Of a stretch of 54,993 bases of DNA, positions 8,615 to 18,620 are shown piece after piece. The stretch is taken from positions 1 through 54,993 of the forward strand of contig NZ_JWJE02000028.1 of assembly GCF_000812025.2 (NCBI RefSeq), in the 5' to 3' direction. The position numbers and the translations under genes were made by a program. Each line of letters starts with the position of its first letter. The first letter of the stretch is position 1. The notes beneath the pieces were generated by a model that saw only the letters and a list, made by a program, of their open reading frames with translations, made no database searches and was not told the DNA's origin. This stretch comes from Bacillus thermotolerans (GTDB taxonomy: Bacteria > Bacillota > Bacilli > Bacillales > Domibacillaceae).

Positions 8615-9624
8615 TATAGTTTCACCCCATAATAATCAATGTACCAATCAATAAATTTGCCAACGCCTTCTTTAATGGACGTTTGTGGCCTAAAGTCAAT
8701 ATCACGATATAAATCTTCTACGTTGGCATAAGTAGCCGGAACATCTCCTGCTTGAAGCGGTAAATACTCTTTCTTTGCCTCAATACCCAGCTTCTCTTCA
8801 ATTGCAGAAATAAACTCCATTAAATTAACGGGACTGTTGTTACCTATGTTATAAATTTTATAAGGTGCATAGCTTGTACCCGGATCTGGATTATTCCCGC
8901 TCCATTCTGGATTTGGTTCCGGTTTACGTTGAATTAAACGGTAAATACTCTCCACTATATCATCTACGTATGTAAAGTCTCGCATCATTTTGCCATTATT
9001 AAAGACTTTGATTGGCTCTCCATTAATAATTGCTCTTGTAAATAAGAACAAAGCCATATCCGGCCGCCCCCAAGGTCCGTAAACTGTAAAAAAGCGAAGC
9101 CCCGTTGTTGGCAACCCATAAAGATGGCTATATGTATGAGCCATCAATTCATTTGCTTTCTTAGTAGCTGCGTATAAGCTGATAGGGTGATCCACGTTAT
9201 CATGAACGGAAAAAGGTAGACTCGTATTTGCACCATACACTGAGCTAGAAGAGGCATAAATAAGTTGATCCACTTTATTATGTCGGCATGCTTCTAAAAT
9301 ATTTGTAAAACCAACGATATTAGAATCAATATAAGCATGCGGATTTTCCAAGCTATATCTTACACCTGCTTGCGCAGCTAAATTAATAACAACGTCTGGC
9401 TTATATTTTTCAAAAATTGACATTACGATATCGCGATTTTCTAAATTTGCTTTTTCAAAATGGAAATTACTAGTTTCCAAAAAGGAGAGGCGAGAACGTT
9501 TTAAGTTCACATCATAATAATTGTTTAAATTATCTATACCTATAACAGAATAATTACTTTCCAAAAGTTTTTTTGCTAAATGCGAGCCAATGAACCCTGC
9601 AGATCCTGTGATCAAGATTTTCAT
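8614..9624 (-). CDS. UDP-glucuronate 4-epimerase-like enzyme (CapI/LspL family)
   Basis: A 336-aa extended SDR. It has [10 protein letters not shown] at residues 7-16, SSSSVYG, a YAATKK catalytic motif and the CapI-type block [16 protein letters not shown] near 179-194, followed by [14 protein letters not shown]. These match UDP-glucuronate/galacturonate 4-epimerases of capsule loci. Coupled with the dehydrogenase, it probably makes a galacturonic-type donor. The ribosome binding site is GGGGG eight bases before the ATG. Confidence 0.88.
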   Translation of the reverse strand: MKILITGSAGFIGSHLAKKLLESNYSVIGIDNLNNYYDVNLKRSRLSFLETSNFHFEKANLENRDIVMSIFEKYKPDVVINLAAQAGVRYSLENPHAYIDSNIVGFTNILEACRHNKVDQLIYASSSSVYGANTSLPFSVHDNVDHPISLYAATKKANELMAHTYSHLYGLPTTGLRFFTVYGPWGRPDMALFLFTRAIINGEPIKVFNNGKMMRDFTYVDDIVESIYRLIQRKPEPNPEWSGNNPDPGTSYAPYKIYNIGNNSPVNLMEFISAIEEKLGIEAKKEYLPLQAGDVPATYANVEDLYRDIDFRPQTSIKEGVGKFIDWYIDYYGVKL

Positions 9625-9635
9625 AAAAAGACCCC

Positions 9636-10754
9636 CTACTTATATTGTTCTTCAAACCTTTTTACAATTTTTTTTATATCAAACTCTTTTGTAACACGTT
9701 CTCTAGCCAGCCTGCCAAATGACTCTTTTTCCTCCTCCTTTTTATCCAAAAACCCCACTATTTCTTCCGATAGTTTTTGAGCATCTTTAGGAGGCACCAC
9801 TGCTCCTGTCTTACCAACTATATAGGCCGAATCTCCTACATCTGTAACGACGCAAGGTGTTTCACAAGCCATGGCTTCCCCTATAACATTAGAAAATCCC
9901 TCCCCTAAAGATGAAGAAACCAAGAGATCGGAGGCTGACATTATTAAAGGAACATCTTCTCTTCTACCTAACAAAAGAACGTTCTCATGAACATTATACT
10001 TACTAATTAAATTATTTAATTCATCATTCGAATAGTCTATCTCCTTCCCACACAACAAAAAGAGAACATTTTTATAAGAAAGCTTGACATAGCTGATAGC
10101 CTTTATCAAGTTCTCATGATCCTTTTGTATATCCCATCTTCCAACATGTGCAATTACATTTTTTCCCGCCAAGGAAGTATTAATTTCCCTTCCTAGCCTT
10201 TCTTTAGCCCCTTCTATTTTAGAAAAGTTATCAAGTTCAAATCCGTTTGGTATGGTTATTATTTTTTTTGTACTATATCCAAATTCTTTATGGCTTTCCA
10301 CTGCCACATTTGAACAACTTATTATGGTATCTACTCTGTTGGTTTTTGAAAATAACGAATTTAATTTTGCTATTAGCAGTACCGACTTTTTGTTTGATGA
10401 TTTATCAAGGTTAGCCTGGCGAATTCCCCAGATTAACTTTTGATTTTTTCTTTTAATTAAGTACCCAAATAAATCTGCATGATATAACCAAGTCTGTATG
10501 ACAGCTGCCTCTTTAGTAATTTTTCTTGCTTTTAAAAGTAAGTCAGGATCAGGAGGCCACTTTTTCATTTCTAAGGCATGAACCTTAATTCCTTCCTCTC
10601 TAATCCTAGGCCCAAAAACGCCTTCATCTGTTAGGGATATAACCTCAAATTCATATAAATCTTTATTGAAATACTTTAATAATTTGAAGAGCATTGTTTC
10701 TGCTCCTCCTCCACCTAAACCAGTGATAATATGAATAACCTTTGTCTTTTTCAT
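9636..10754 (-). CDS. Glycosyltransferase family 4
   Basis: A 372-aa GT-B glycosyltransferase. A Gly-rich N-terminal acceptor loop ([11 protein letters not shown], residues 12-22) and the C-terminal donor site [11 protein letters not shown] with its paired glutamates are characteristic. It acts on the cytoplasmic face, adding one sugar to the lipid-linked repeat unit. It is spaced 14 bases from the glycosyltransferase gene upstream and 11 from the CapI-like gene downstream, so it lies within one transcript. The specific sugar is unknown. Confidence 0.9.
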   Translation of the reverse strand: MKKTKVIHIITGLGGGGAETMLFKLLKYFNKDLYEFEVISLTDEGVFGPRIREEGIKVHALEMKKWPPDPDLLLKARKITKEAAVIQTWLYHADLFGYLIKRKNQKLIWGIRQANLDKSSNKKSVLLIAKLNSLFSKTNRVDTIISCSNVAVESHKEFGYSTKKIITIPNGFELDNFSKIEGAKERLGREINTSLAGKNVIAHVGRWDIQKDHENLIKAISYVKLSYKNVLFLLCGKEIDYSNDELNNLISKYNVHENVLLLGRREDVPLIMSASDLLVSSSLGEGFSNVIGEAMACETPCVVTDVGDSAYIVGKTGAVVPPKDAQKLSEEIVGFLDKKEEEKESFGRLARERVTKEFDIKKIVKRFEEQYK

Positions 10755-10768
10755 TTAACCCCTCACAA

Positions 10769-11842
10769 TTACTCAATTAAATCTAAGTATTCTAAAGAAA
10801 TAGAGCTTATATCATAACGCTTTATTACTCTTTCTTTTATATTTTTAGGGAAACTTGAAACTAAACTTTCAATCTCATTGAAATCTATTCGATCTAAAAA
10901 AAATTCTCTTAAGTTTAAACTATCTAGGATTTCCTTAGTTCCTCCTCTATGCTTTTTTATTAACATCGGCTTATTAAAGCTAAACGCCTCGAGAACAACA
11001 TTCGGAAAACCTTCAGTTTTCGAGCATAAAAACATTGCTCTACATTCTTTGATGTACGGATAAGGATTTGATATCGCTCCTAATAAAATCACCCGGTCTT
11101 GAAGTCTCCTTTCCAGAATCATCTCTTCTAATTTATTCCTTTGATCTCCGTCACCAATAATAAGTAACTTAGGGGTTCTTTCACTTGTTAATTTACTATA
11201 TTCGTTTATTAAGTAGTCTACTTGCTTAACAGCGCTCAACCTCCCTACATAGAGGTAGGTATCACGCATAGAATCATCAATATTATACGCAAGCGAAGCC
11301 TCATGATTTTTATTTATATTTATAGGATTATTAATAATGTAAGAATTATTGAGTTTTATAAGGTTTAGAAAGTCATCTTGCATACTTTGAGATTGGAAAA
11401 TTACTTTATCAGCTTTTTTATATAGTCTAAAAAGCTTTAACATTAGCTTTTGCTTATGTCTGTCAGAAGGAAGACTTTCACTTAATATATTTGAATGCCG
11501 AACAAATAATTTAAAAGTAAAGTTAAATAGAGACTTAATAACTATTAACATTATATTAAGATGCCCTATACCAGAAAATACAACATCAGGCTTTGAGCTA
11601 CGGAAATATCTAAGCAATGGAATAAAGGCAGCCTTCGTAGACTTTGAATTAAGGCATACCGTTACCAAGCCTTCAGGCAAGGTGTATTCGTTTTGTAGTT
11701 TAGTTAAATAAACTAATTCAATTTCATAATTTTTATTCTTATTAATTTCGCCTGCTAACTCAATAAATATCTTCTCCGCTCCACCAAGCCCTATGGAAGG
11801 CAAAATAAAACTTACTTTTTTTTTCACAGCACTCACTACCAT
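10769..11842 (-). CDS. Glycosyltransferase family 4
   Basis: A 357-aa GT4-type enzyme with the acceptor loop SIGLGGAEKIF (about 16-26), the strand TYLYVGRLSAVKQVDYLI marking the start of the donor domain and the E-x7-E motif TEGFPNVVLEA. Base composition is noticeably AT-rich, like the next three upstream genes (to about 16.2 kb), as is common for serotype-specific parts of polysaccharide loci. The ATG at 11842 abuts its AGAGGA site, so the GTG six bases further in (11836) may be the real start. Confidence 0.88.
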   Translation of the reverse strand: MVVSAVKKKVSFILPSIGLGGAEKIFIELAGEINKNKNYEIELVYLTKLQNEYTLPEGLVTVCLNSKSTKAAFIPLLRYFRSSKPDVVFSGIGHLNIMLIVIKSLFNFTFKLFVRHSNILSESLPSDRHKQKLMLKLFRLYKKADKVIFQSQSMQDDFLNLIKLNNSYIINNPININKNHEASLAYNIDDSMRDTYLYVGRLSAVKQVDYLINEYSKLTSERTPKLLIIGDGDQRNKLEEMILERRLQDRVILLGAISNPYPYIKECRAMFLCSKTEGFPNVVLEAFSFNKPMLIKKHRGGTKEILDSLNLREFFLDRIDFNEIESLVSSFPKNIKERVIKRYDISSISLEYLDLIE

Positions 11843-11870
11843 TCCTCTATTATATGTTTTCCTTCCTCTT

Positions 11871-13349
11871 CTAATAAACTTTTGATATTAATTGCTTAGC
11901 TTTTATTTTTGCTCTAACCGTTTTGGAATTAAGATGGTCTATTGGATGTAACTTATAACTCTTTTGTGATTGAACATTATTCCTTTCTATGAACATTGAA
12001 AATACAACTAGCCAACTGATTATATGATCTATTTTGCCTAGAGCTGGACTTTCTTCCCTTTTCCACACCTTAATTAGATTTTCAATGGCTTTTTCATTAA
12101 ATAAATTTAGTTTATATAATGTCCCTTTATCAAGCTCATTTACAATAAACTGTTTTAAGTCCCCCCTTAACCATTCTCCGTAACAATGATGGTTTTTTGG
12201 AAAATTATCCGCAATTGCGCCTTTATCCCCCTCTAGAAAGCTCTTTCCAGTTTTTGCATATGGAATACTGCCAATTTTTAAAGGCAGAGACTTTAATATC
12301 TCCTTATATACTTCATCATTTCTAGTCTCTTTATCTAAGCTCCATATATACTGAACTACACTCGGCTTCGTAAATAATTGGTATATAGGTTTCTTTTGAG
12401 CAATTACGCTCATGGCAGTGCCTAAAAGTCTCCTTAAATAGTGAACATTCTCTTCTACCTCTCTTAGTTGGTATTCATTCTTCGCACCCATTAAATTATT
12501 CCTATAATGGATGTAATCACTTTCTATTATACTTCTACATTCCTTAATAGCTTCATCCTTAATTAAGCCTAACTTATTTATATTCCCACTAATATTACTC
12601 TTCAAATCAGAAAAGTGCACTCCTGAGTACAAACCTCTCCCCAAGGAATCCCCGTAAGTTCCTGCAATTATTATTTCAGAATGACTATCGTCTCTAACCT
12701 TATTCATACAGTGAAGATGAACTGGAGAAACTTCCGCTCCAATACTTAGAGCCTCAAAAAAATTCTCCTTTAAGACTTCAGAACTTAGTGTATAGTGGAT
12801 ATAATCCCATTCATAAAGATGCGCAATTTCTCTAGCATACTGCACATCTCTTGATTTCTCCATCCCCCAATTGTAGACAATAATATTACCACTAAAATCT
12901 CCTAATTCTTCTGCTTCTTTAAGCAAACCAGCAATAATCCTACTGTCTAACCCCCCAGACAATAAGATACCAATGTTTTTATGTTCACCTATATAGCTTA
13001 ATAACTCCTCATATAGCATTTCCTTTAACCTTACTGCTACTTTCTCGGGATTACTTTTTTGATGTGAGTGGTCATATACAGTAGTATATGACCACTCTCG
13101 ACCTTGTACTTTAGCCAACCAAGGCGTTCTGTTTACTTCCTCAACTAATGTTTTATCTCCAAAAATATAACCTTTGTGTAGAATTTCAATTACAGCAGCT
13201 TGATTTAATGAGTATTCTTTTCTTCCTAAATAATTAAGAGCTACTGGCATTTCAAAAGTGAAAAGTGTTTTGTCATACTGATTTATAAAATAAGGGTATT
13301 GGCTGCCAGTATGATTTTCAGTAAAAATCCATTTCGGCCAACTATTCAA
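11871..13349 (-). CDS. Asparagine-synthase-like amidotransferase of the EPS locus
   Basis: A 492-aa protein with the PP-loop SGGLDS (about residue 150) of the asparagine synthase C-terminal domain, which adenylates a carboxylate and replaces it with an amide. The N-terminal portion lacks the catalytic Cys2 and a normal glutaminase domain, so ammonia would have to come free or from a partner. Homologues in O-antigen and capsule loci (for example WbpS-type proteins) amidate hexuronic acids. The dehydrogenase and CapI-like epimerase in this operon make uronic acids, so uronamide formation is the best inference. The start is TTG at 13349 after AAAGGACG. Confidence 0.82.
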   Translation of the reverse strand: MNSWPKWIFTENHTGSQYPYFINQYDKTLFTFEMPVALNYLGRKEYSLNQAAVIEILHKGYIFGDKTLVEEVNRTPWLAKVQGREWSYTTVYDHSHQKSNPEKVAVRLKEMLYEELLSYIGEHKNIGILLSGGLDSRIIAGLLKEAEELGDFSGNIIVYNWGMEKSRDVQYAREIAHLYEWDYIHYTLSSEVLKENFFEALSIGAEVSPVHLHCMNKVRDDSHSEIIIAGTYGDSLGRGLYSGVHFSDLKSNISGNINKLGLIKDEAIKECRSIIESDYIHYRNNLMGAKNEYQLREVEENVHYLRRLLGTAMSVIAQKKPIYQLFTKPSVVQYIWSLDKETRNDEVYKEILKSLPLKIGSIPYAKTGKSFLEGDKGAIADNFPKNHHCYGEWLRGDLKQFIVNELDKGTLYKLNLFNEKAIENLIKVWKREESPALGKIDHIISWLVVFSMFIERNNVQSQKSYKLHPIDHLNSKTVRAKIKAKQLISKVY

Positions 13350-13416
13350 AGCAATTCGTCCTTTCTATAAGTACAATAACTATCGAACTTACTAAATTAG
13401 CTTAGATATCTAGTTT

Positions 13417-14745
13417 TTATTTAATTGGTTGTTTCTTTTTATAAGCTAACATCATCAGGCATAATCCCAGAATGATAAACATAAAATTATTTTTAAACAA
13501 ATTTGTGGGACCTGCATAAGGAATAAATAAAGCAATAAACACTATAATTCTAAAGTAAAAAATATAAGCTAGGTTTGTATCTATGTTGGCAAAAATTTTC
13601 TCTAATATTGCTAGTGAGCTTCCCAAAATGATGCAAGTAATTAATATGCCTGCAAGACCAAAACTATAATATCCAAGACTCAAAAAATCTACTGGTATTC
13701 CAGATAGCCCACCAAAGGAAGCAGTATTTAACTCTGTTTCTGTTGTTAGTTTATCCATTCCAAATTTGGAAATAAGCGAGTTAGGGATTAAATTAAAAAT
13801 ACCTATGTAGAAGTCAATAAAAAGTCTTGGTACACCGTCAAAGAAAGAATACTTTATGGCATTAGCTAAAGTGAAAAAGGGAAAAGAAAAGTCTAGTAAA
13901 ATTCTCTGTAGTGATTCAAATAAACTAACTTCTGGTAGAGCAAAGTCATCAAGCACAAAGTAATGAAAGATCCTCTTTCCAAAAACTGTGAAGAAATAAA
14001 AAGTTATCATAATGAGCGCAAGGCTTTTTATATAAAGTTTCTTTGTTTTAAGAAGCCTTATGATTATAAAAGTAATAAAAAATAGAATTAATGATAATCT
14101 ACCCGCTCTATTAAAAAGAACAAGTAATGCAGTTGAGGCATAAAGGATAAATAAAACAAAATTGATTCTCTTGTACCTGGAACTCTTACTATCTAAAAAT
14201 AACCCATACGCTAAAAAAGCACAGTATGCTAAAACCGTCACTATATTGGTCAAAAAGCCATACTCTAGCACTGCCTGATCAGCATTTCTAATTATTATGC
14301 CTACTTGCAAATATTCCAAGACCCCTCCTGCTTCTATAATCAAAATCATCAGGGAGGACAACCCAATTAATCCAAATATATTATTCAAAATAAATACTTT
14401 GTCCATTCTGATTTTGTTCCATTGGAAATTGCTCAAACTGTCCATTTTAACTCTCCGAGAAATTAAATAACTTAACACTAAAAATACATAACCTATTAGC
14501 GAAAAAATAGATGCAATTAAATAATATTTTTCTGTTAGTGGATTTTTCTTCATCCATAGAGCCAATTCTATATTCTCTCTAAATACCATTAATAACATGG
14601 GGGTAAGGGCGTAGCATACAGCAAAAGTTATATTTACTACTGACAAAGAATTGAATATTCTTCTTCTTTTATTGATCGCCAACTCTACAAATGCAATTAA
14701 AAATAGCAATATTAAACTTGGTAAAATCGAATATATTCCTATCAT
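13417..14745 (-). CDS. Wzy-type polysaccharide polymerase (O-antigen polymerase family)
   Basis: A 442-aa, very hydrophobic protein with about ten to twelve predicted membrane helices and a larger hydrophilic loop around residues 280-345. Sequence conservation in this family is low, so the assignment rests on topology, length, AT-rich codon use and its place directly after Wzx in a complete Wzx/Wzy-type locus. It would join undecaprenyl-linked repeat units on the outer face of the membrane. A GGAGG site precedes the ATG by four bases. Confidence 0.75.
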   Translation of the reverse strand: MIGIYSILPSLILLFLIAFVELAINKRRRIFNSLSVVNITFAVCYALTPMLLMVFRENIELALWMKKNPLTEKYYLIASIFSLIGYVFLVLSYLISRRVKMDSLSNFQWNKIRMDKVFILNNIFGLIGLSSLMILIIEAGGVLEYLQVGIIIRNADQAVLEYGFLTNIVTVLAYCAFLAYGLFLDSKSSRYKRINFVLFILYASTALLVLFNRAGRLSLILFFITFIIIRLLKTKKLYIKSLALIMITFYFFTVFGKRIFHYFVLDDFALPEVSLFESLQRILLDFSFPFFTLANAIKYSFFDGVPRLFIDFYIGIFNLIPNSLISKFGMDKLTTETELNTASFGGLSGIPVDFLSLGYYSFGLAGILITCIILGSSLAILEKIFANIDTNLAYIFYFRIIVFIALFIPYAGPTNLFKNNFMFIILGLCLMMLAYKKKQPIK

Positions 14746-14805
14746 TATTCCTCCGATTCAAAGTCTTATGAATTTTAATTTTTCTTGAGTTTTGACTCGT
14801 TATGT

Positions 14806-16251
14806 TTAAAGTTTTTTATTAAAAACAAATTTACATATTTTTCTCAACCCTGTTACATTAGCAATATATGAGAGGACTATAAAAGTTATAAAAAAGAGAA
14901 TCATTGACCAAAAAAGAGATAATCCTCCTAAAGCAAAATCAAAAAGTAAATACATTATTAAGCAAATCAAAGAAACTTTAAAAAGGTCTAAGAAGTGAGG
15001 CGGAATTTTAAAAACACTTCTACCTATAATAATACTTAGACATAAAGCCAGAAAATAAGAAGCGACTGTAGCTATTAATGCACCTTGAATATCGAGACGA
15101 GGAATTAGAACAAAATTCAATATAATATTAATTATGGCTGCAAAGAAAACAGGAACCACTTGAAGCTTAGTTTCTTTCGAAAGTTGAAATGAAAAATCAA
15201 AGTAGTAAGATTTTATTCCCGCTATGAAAGCCGCTACTGCACTCAATTGTAATGTCTGAATAGTTGCTTCATTATTATATTGTTCACCTAGCCCGATAGC
15301 TACTAGAGACTCAGCGTAAATAACTACAAAAAGAACTATAGGTACAACGCCTATCATTAGCAGGCTAAAATACTCCTCTAACCTTCTTGCAAAAAGTTTT
15401 AAGTTTTTATGTTCCAACTCTCTTATTATTATAGGCAAATAAGCAAAGTTCAAAATCATAAAGATATTGGTTACAAGGAAACTAGATAAATCATACCCTA
15501 GTGAATATTCGGCTAACTTCTTACTATTACTGAAATACTCTATCAGTATTCTATCGGAAGTTGTTAAGACAAACGATAGGATAAATGTAAAGGTTAAAGG
15601 GATACCGTATTTAAAAAACTCAGTATTCAATTTTCTCTGCATCAAATCTAAAACGTCTTTATTAATTTTCTCTCGATAAAATACATCTGGAAATCTAATG
15701 AAGTAATAAACTACCAAAGCAAAATTTGATATTATCATTCCAATAAATATTGCTTCTTCCCCTAAGCCTTCTAGCTTTACAAGTAGAATTACTATTAATA
15801 ACGTTAAGCCCGCCTTAATAATAGAAAACACAGCAAATATACCAGAATTCAGTTTTGCTCTTGTTAAGGACATTATTTGCTCGAACAATGAAAGAATAAT
15901 AAGCAATGGCAGGCCTAGTATAAATAATATCTTGTATTCGTTGTGATCAAAGAAATAGACTATGATCACGAGCCAGGGAATTGCAGTCAGCAGCGCAGTG
16001 ATTGTGAATAACCTGAGAGTATACTTTTCAAAAAACAGCTGCTTATTTTTGTACGATTGATAGAATCGAAAAGCACTCAACCTAAGCCAAGAGAAAAAAA
16101 GCATGTGGAAAAGCATTACAAAAGCAAGAACATAACTATAACTCCCATACTCCTCTCGCGAAAAGATTCTAGCGTATAGTGCTATCGATAAAAGATTTAT
16201 TAATCCGGGAACTATTTTTGAAGGTGCATAATTTAGTAAGTGTCTAAGCAT
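14806..16251 (-). CDS. Wzx-type flippase (oligosaccharide flippase, MATE-like fold)
   Basis: A 481-aa integral membrane protein with about 12-14 helices in the pattern of the polysaccharide transporter family. The N-terminus (APSKIVPGLINLLSIALYAR) and the motif FSREEYGSYSY are typical. It would flip the lipid-linked repeat unit across the membrane. AGAGG lies seven bases before the ATG. It follows a 205-base gap in which I see no gene. Confidence 0.88.
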   Translation of the reverse strand: MLRHLLNYAPSKIVPGLINLLSIALYARIFSREEYGSYSYVLAFVMLFHMLFFSWLRLSAFRFYQSYKNKQLFFEKYTLRLFTITALLTAIPWLVIIVYFFDHNEYKILFILGLPLLIILSLFEQIMSLTRAKLNSGIFAVFSIIKAGLTLLIVILLVKLEGLGEEAIFIGMIISNFALVVYYFIRFPDVFYREKINKDVLDLMQRKLNTEFFKYGIPLTFTFILSFVLTTSDRILIEYFSNSKKLAEYSLGYDLSSFLVTNIFMILNFAYLPIIIRELEHKNLKLFARRLEEYFSLLMIGVVPIVLFVVIYAESLVAIGLGEQYNNEATIQTLQLSAVAAFIAGIKSYYFDFSFQLSKETKLQVVPVFFAAIINIILNFVLIPRLDIQGALIATVASYFLALCLSIIIGRSVFKIPPHFLDLFKVSLICLIMYLLFDFALGGLSLFWSMILFFITFIVLSYIANVTGLRKICKFVFNKKL

Positions 16252-16456
16252 AATTTTACCTCTTTAATCGAAACCTCAAGCTGCTCTATGTTCCATGTTT
16301 TATTTAATTGCCTTTTGACTTCTAAAACACTCTTATGGTAAAAGAATCTATAGAATATTAAGCCTCTAATATACCCCCTCTAAGCTTTGTGGTTTTATAT
16401 TTCGATGAAAAGGGACCACCTAATCTATAAGAGCTTACTAAAGCATTAGAGTTATT

Positions 16457-18283
16457 CTAATTGGTCACTTTTTCTATCTCTTTATATAGACCTTCCTTAG
16501 TGTTTGCGACTTTAATTAGAGTCTTACGTAATTCATCACTCTCTTTCTGCAGAAGACAGCTAACAAAATTCCATAAAATCTCTCCTTCCACAGTCTGCGC
16601 TTTCCCAATGTGAATCTTTGGAAATACTTGTTCTGGATGTACCTCGTTTTCATTTAGTAATTCCTCAAACATTTTTTCTCCCGGACGCAATCCAGAAAAT
16701 TTTATACCAACGTCTTCCAAACTGTAGCCTGATAATGTAATCAAGTTTCGCGCAAGATCTACAATTTTAACTGGCTCTCCCATATCTAGGACAAAGATTT
16801 CTCCACCTTTTGCAAGTGCACTAGCCTGGATTACAAGCCGGGATGCTTCCGGAATAGTCATAAAGTATCTTGTCATATCTGGATGGGTAACCGTAACTGG
16901 TCCTCCTGCCTGGATTTGCTTCTTAAATAATGGAATAACAGATCCACGGCTGCCGAGGACATTACCAAAGCGAACAGCCACAAAGTTCGTTTCACTTTCT
17001 TTATCTAGTTGTTGGATAACCATCTCAGCAACACGCTTTGTTGCTCCCATAATGTTCGTTGGATTCACCGCTTTGTCTGACGAAATTAATACGAACTTGC
17101 CGACGCCTGCTGTAGTGGCTGCTTCTGCGACATTCTTTGTGCCAAAGATATTATTCTTGACTGCTTCTTTCGGATTGTATTCCATTAAGGGAACATGCTT
17201 ATGAGCAGCTGCATGATAGACTACATCTGGCTTATGCTCCTGCATAATGCTGAACATTCTTTCACGGTCTTGGATATCACCAATGACTGGGATAATTTCA
17301 ATGAGTTGTTGATATCTATTGCGTAATTCCATGTCGATTTGGTAAATACTGTTTTCACCATGACCAACTAGTACTAACTTTCTCGGATGGAATACCGCGA
17401 TTTGTCGGCAAATTTCCGAACCGATCGATCCACCGGCACCTGTTACAAGAACAGTCTGACCGGTAACATATTGAGCAATGCTTTCAATATCCAGTTCCAC
17501 TGGTTCTCGTCCAAGTAAGTCCTCTACCTGTACTTCACGGAACTGGCTGACTGATACGCGTCCCGTCATGACATCTTCAATCATCGGCATGATCTGGATT
17601 TTTGCTTTTGTTTTCGCACATTGATCATAAATATGTTGAATTTCGCTTCTCTTTAAGGAAGGAATCGCGATGATGATGTTGTCAATTTGCTTGTCTTCCA
17701 CGACTTGCGGAATATCCGCGGTCCTTCCCTCTACCGTAATCCCATGAATCTCAAGACGCTGCTTTCGTTCATCATCATCGACAAATGCGACCGGCTGCAG
17801 GTCTGTTTCATTATGCTGCAGCTGGCGTACGACGGTCGAACCACCGGAACCTGCTCCAACAATGAGGGCGCGCTTTTTCTCGTCGCTTTCTGCGACGAAG
17901 CGATCGCGGTACAAACGCCAAGAAAAACGCGAGCCACCGATAAGAAGTACATGCAGCATCCATGTTAGTAGTAAGACACGGATGTAAATGTCCTGGAAGG
18001 CAAGTGTCTGAACAACAGCGGTGACTGCAATTGATAATGTGACAGCTTTTACAATCGCTAGTAACTCCCGCACGCTTGCATACTCCCATGCCTTCTGGTA
18101 TAGCTTGTACACCCAAGCGAACACATGATGGCTAATGAAGAGCGCAATAGAACTAATAAATAAAGTCCCTGAATTATAAATATCCATATACGGATGCAGA
18201 ATGAAGTAACCAATATAAATAGAGAACAAAACAATAACCGAGTCCACACCGATTAACAGGGACAATCTTTTTTGATAGGTCAC
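16457..18283 (-). CDS. epsC: EpsC/CapD-like nucleotide-sugar dehydratase, membrane-anchored
   Basis: A 608-aa polysaccharide biosynthesis protein. Four N-terminal membrane helices (about residues 1-115) are followed by a CoA-binding-like Rossmann domain (VGAGSGGSTVV) and a C-terminal SDR domain with TGAGGSIGSEICRQ near 280. In this FlaA1/CapD class the catalytic Lys lies in SSDKAVNPTNIMGATK. It should remove water across C4-C6 of UDP-GlcNAc, giving a 4-keto-6-deoxy sugar. I place the start at GTG 18283, nine bases after AGAGGTG; longer frames to 18340 run into the terminator hairpin region and lack a binding site. It follows the EAR element and its terminator, the same place epsC occupies in B. 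subtilis. Confidence 0.9.
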   Translation of the reverse strand: MTYQKRLSLLIGVDSVIVLFSIYIGYFILHPYMDIYNSGTLFISSIALFISHHVFAWVYKLYQKAWEYASVRELLAIVKAVTLSIAVTAVVQTLAFQDIYIRVLLLTWMLHVLLIGGSRFSWRLYRDRFVAESDEKKRALIVGAGSGGSTVVRQLQHNETDLQPVAFVDDDERKQRLEIHGITVEGRTADIPQVVEDKQIDNIIIAIPSLKRSEIQHIYDQCAKTKAKIQIMPMIEDVMTGRVSVSQFREVQVEDLLGREPVELDIESIAQYVTGQTVLVTGAGGSIGSEICRQIAVFHPRKLVLVGHGENSIYQIDMELRNRYQQLIEIIPVIGDIQDRERMFSIMQEHKPDVVYHAAAHKHVPLMEYNPKEAVKNNIFGTKNVAEAATTAGVGKFVLISSDKAVNPTNIMGATKRVAEMVIQQLDKESETNFVAVRFGNVLGSRGSVIPLFKKQIQAGGPVTVTHPDMTRYFMTIPEASRLVIQASALAKGGEIFVLDMGEPVKIVDLARNLITLSGYSLEDVGIKFSGLRPGEKMFEELLNENEVHPEQVFPKIHIGKAQTVEGEILWNFVSCLLQKESDELRKTLIKVANTKEGLYKEIEKVTN

Positions 18284-18338
18284 GAACCTTTCACCTCTTT
18301 TTACATAATAGATTGATAAACAAATATAAGACTTCCAC

Positions 18339-18396
18339 AAAAAAACAGTTAATAGAAGCCCACTTCGAGAAATGAGCTTGTATTAACTGTTTTTTT
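18339..18396 (-). terminator. Strong hairpin terminator inside the EPS operon
   Basis: Long complementary arms (AACAGTTAATA plus a second helix AAGCTCA/TGGGCTT) are flanked by seven A and seven T residues. On the minus strand this is a classical intrinsic terminator, and it sits between the phosphatase and epsC. In an operon it would stop most polymerases unless antitermination occurs, which fits the EAR RNA just upstream. Confidence 0.85.
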
Positions 18397-18409
18397 ATCA
18401 AATAAAATC

Positions 18410-18530
18410 GGGCATCTAACCCGCCCTCACACCACACTATCGACGACTGGCGTCTAAGGCTTACTTCCTCGTGCAAACCCACAGTGCAGCCGAGTGCCTC
18501 CATTGATACTGGTGAGGAGACATTACCATA
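18410..18530 (-). ncRNA. EAR element (eps-associated RNA, processive antitermination)
   Basis: About 120 transcribed bases between the kinase/phosphatase genes and epsC are GC-rich and strongly structured: a closing GGGC/GCCC helix at 18410-18426, CTCCTCACC, TGCACTGTGGG and further paired segments. The sequence cannot code a credible protein. Established knowledge: EAR RNA lies between epsB and epsC in B. subtilis and lets polymerase pass distant terminators in eps and capsule operons. The same gene order here, and the terminator immediately downstream, support the assignment. I recognise it by position and structure without a covariance search. Confidence 0.8.
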
Positions 18531-18620
18531 TTGATGAATTTGTTCATCTTCCATACTTTTTGATCATGATTTACCAATTGGTGTGCCCGAAAAAAGAGGG
18601 CGTTCTAGCCGACGTACTGA

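Noticed and set aside
18291-18554. 87-codon minus-strand frame between phosphatase and epsC
   Set aside because: It overlaps the EAR RNA and the terminator hairpin and encodes no recognisable protein.
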